A program made the translations under genes and the position numbers. This document shows positions 63,466 through 64,000 of a stretch of 64,000 bases of DNA, piece after piece; the stretch's first letter is position 1, and each line of letters starts with the position of its first letter. The notes under the pieces are model-generated. The model saw only the letters and a program-made list of their open reading frames with translations. It had not been told where the DNA came from and did not search any database. Location of the stretch: assembly GCF_028291725.1 (NCBI RefSeq), contig NZ_JAQGNT010000044.1:23332-87331 (forward strand), given 5' to 3'. The stretch comes from Hydrocarboniphaga sp. (GTDB lineage: Bacteria > Pseudomonadota > Gammaproteobacteria > Nevskiales > Nevskiaceae).

Positions 63466-64000
63466 ATGAAAGTACTGGTCAGCGTCAAGCGAGTGGTGGA
63501 CTACAACGTCCGCGTGCAGGTGAAGTCTGACGGCTCGGGTGTGATCACCGACGGCGTCAAACATTCGATGAATCCCTTCGACGAGATCGCGATGGAAGAA
63601 GCGGTCCGCCTGAGGGAGAAAGGCAAGGTCACCGAGATCGTGGCGATCACCATCGGCGGCGCCAAGAACGAGGAGACCCTGCGCTCGGCGCTGGCCTTTG
63701 GTGCCGACCGCGCGATCCATATCAAGGAAGAAGGCGACATCCAGCCGCTGACGGCGGCGCGCGCTTTCGCCGCTGCGCTGAAGCTCGAAGACGCCAAGCT
63801 GTTCTTCGCCGGCAAGCAGGCGATCGACGACGACGCCAACCAGACCGGCCAGATGGTCGCCGCCCTGCTCGACATCGCCCAGGCGACGTTCGCCTCGAAA
63901 GTCGAAATCGACGGCGACAAGGCCACCGTGACCCGTGAAGTCGACGCGGGCCTGGAGACGCTGGAAGTCGATCTGCCGGCCGTCATCACCACCGATCTGC
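63466..64000 (+). CDS. etfB: Electron-transfer flavoprotein beta subunit, 3' part beyond window
   Basis: An ATG at 63466 opens [20 protein letters not shown], with the family's [18 protein letters not shown] and [16 protein letters not shown] (the AMP-site motif of ETF beta). The frame is open to base 64000, giving about 178 residues of an expected 250. ETF carries electrons from acyl-CoA dehydrogenases to the quinone pool. The alpha subunit normally follows and would lie outside the window. Confidence 0.93.
   Translation, partial: MKVLVSVKRVVDYNVRVQVKSDGSGVITDGVKHSMNPFDEIAMEEAVRLREKGKVTEIVAITIGGAKNEETLRSALAFGADRAIHIKEEGDIQPLTAARAFAAALKLEDAKLFFAGKQAIDDDANQTGQMVAALLDIAQATFASKVEIDGDKATVTREVDAGLETLEVDLPAVITTDL

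Noticed and set aside
1..64000. Luciferase genes, CRISPR arrays, tRNA or rRNA genes, transposases
   Set aside because: I looked for luxAB-like motifs, regularly spaced repeats, tRNA-like cloverleaves and DDE transposases and saw none.

Overview
This window comes from a GC-rich proteobacterium, most likely a gammaproteobacterium with Nevskiales/Solimonadaceae-like lifestyle genes. That placement is inference: it rests on Gram-negative outer-membrane genes (four TonB-dependent receptor loci plus one remnant, FadL, OmpA, an RND efflux set), on a REP-like ATTCCCGC...GCGGGAAT hairpin common in gamma- and betaproteobacteria, and on the density of acyl-CoA/lipid catabolic genes. I found no rRNA, tRNA, CRISPR array, insertion sequence or phage gene.

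Layout. 1-10.9 kb: a divergent pair of operons. Leftward: a PAPS-type sulfotransferase and a DUF1214-like protein cut by the window edge. Rightward: LuxE-like, LuxC-like, LuxE-like, a second sulfotransferase, an SDR, an unrecognised protein and a VOC protein. No luciferase gene is present, so the LuxC/LuxE enzymes probably make an aldehyde from an activated acyl group. 11-17 kb: AraC regulator, TonB receptor, SDR, bile-acid:sodium-type symporter, a decayed TonB-receptor 3' end, and a small dimeric-barrel protein. 17-21 kb: OmpA-like protein and a second TonB receptor. 21.7-28.3 kb: a leftward cluster of a VWA protein (NorD-like), an AveC-family membrane protein, a MoxR/NorQ-type AAA+ ATPase, an aldo/keto reductase and FadL, with a divergent TetR regulator behind an unusual repeat operator. 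29-35 kb: two CaiB-type CoA-transferases, a carboxymuconolactone-decarboxylase-family protein, an amidohydrolase, a hotdog thioesterase and a Gfo/Idh oxidoreductase. 35-41.7 kb: MarR plus a complete RND tripartite efflux system. 41.7-64 kb: GMC oxidoreductase, a broken TonB receptor, a beta-oxidation set (acyl-CoA dehydrogenase, FadB-like fusion, thiolase), DUF2889, TetR, acyl-CoA ligase, a KshA-like Rieske oxygenase, an Ltp2-like thiolase with its DUF35 partner and a thioesterase, a TonB receptor, a 3Fe-4S ferredoxin, a P450, an aldehyde dehydrogenase and the start of ETF beta.

How it works together (inference): hydrophobic substrates enter through TonB receptors and FadL, are oxidised by P450/ferredoxin, Rieske, GMC and aldehyde dehydrogenases, become CoA esters via the ligase or CoA-transferases, and are shortened by beta-oxidation and an Ltp2/DUF35-type cleavage. 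This gene set resembles steroid or other polycyclic-isoprenoid catabolism.

The clearest unexplained signal is a 12-bp near-palindrome, CCAAACGRTTGG (R = A or G), that occurs seven times on one strand or the other. All copies lie in intergenic leaders over 42 kb, in front of a TonB receptor, the CMD/amidohydrolase divergent pair (two copies), GMC oxidoreductase, Rieske oxygenase, another TonB receptor and the aldehyde dehydrogenase/ETF pair. It looks like the operator of one catabolic regulon, probably of a TetR-family repressor.
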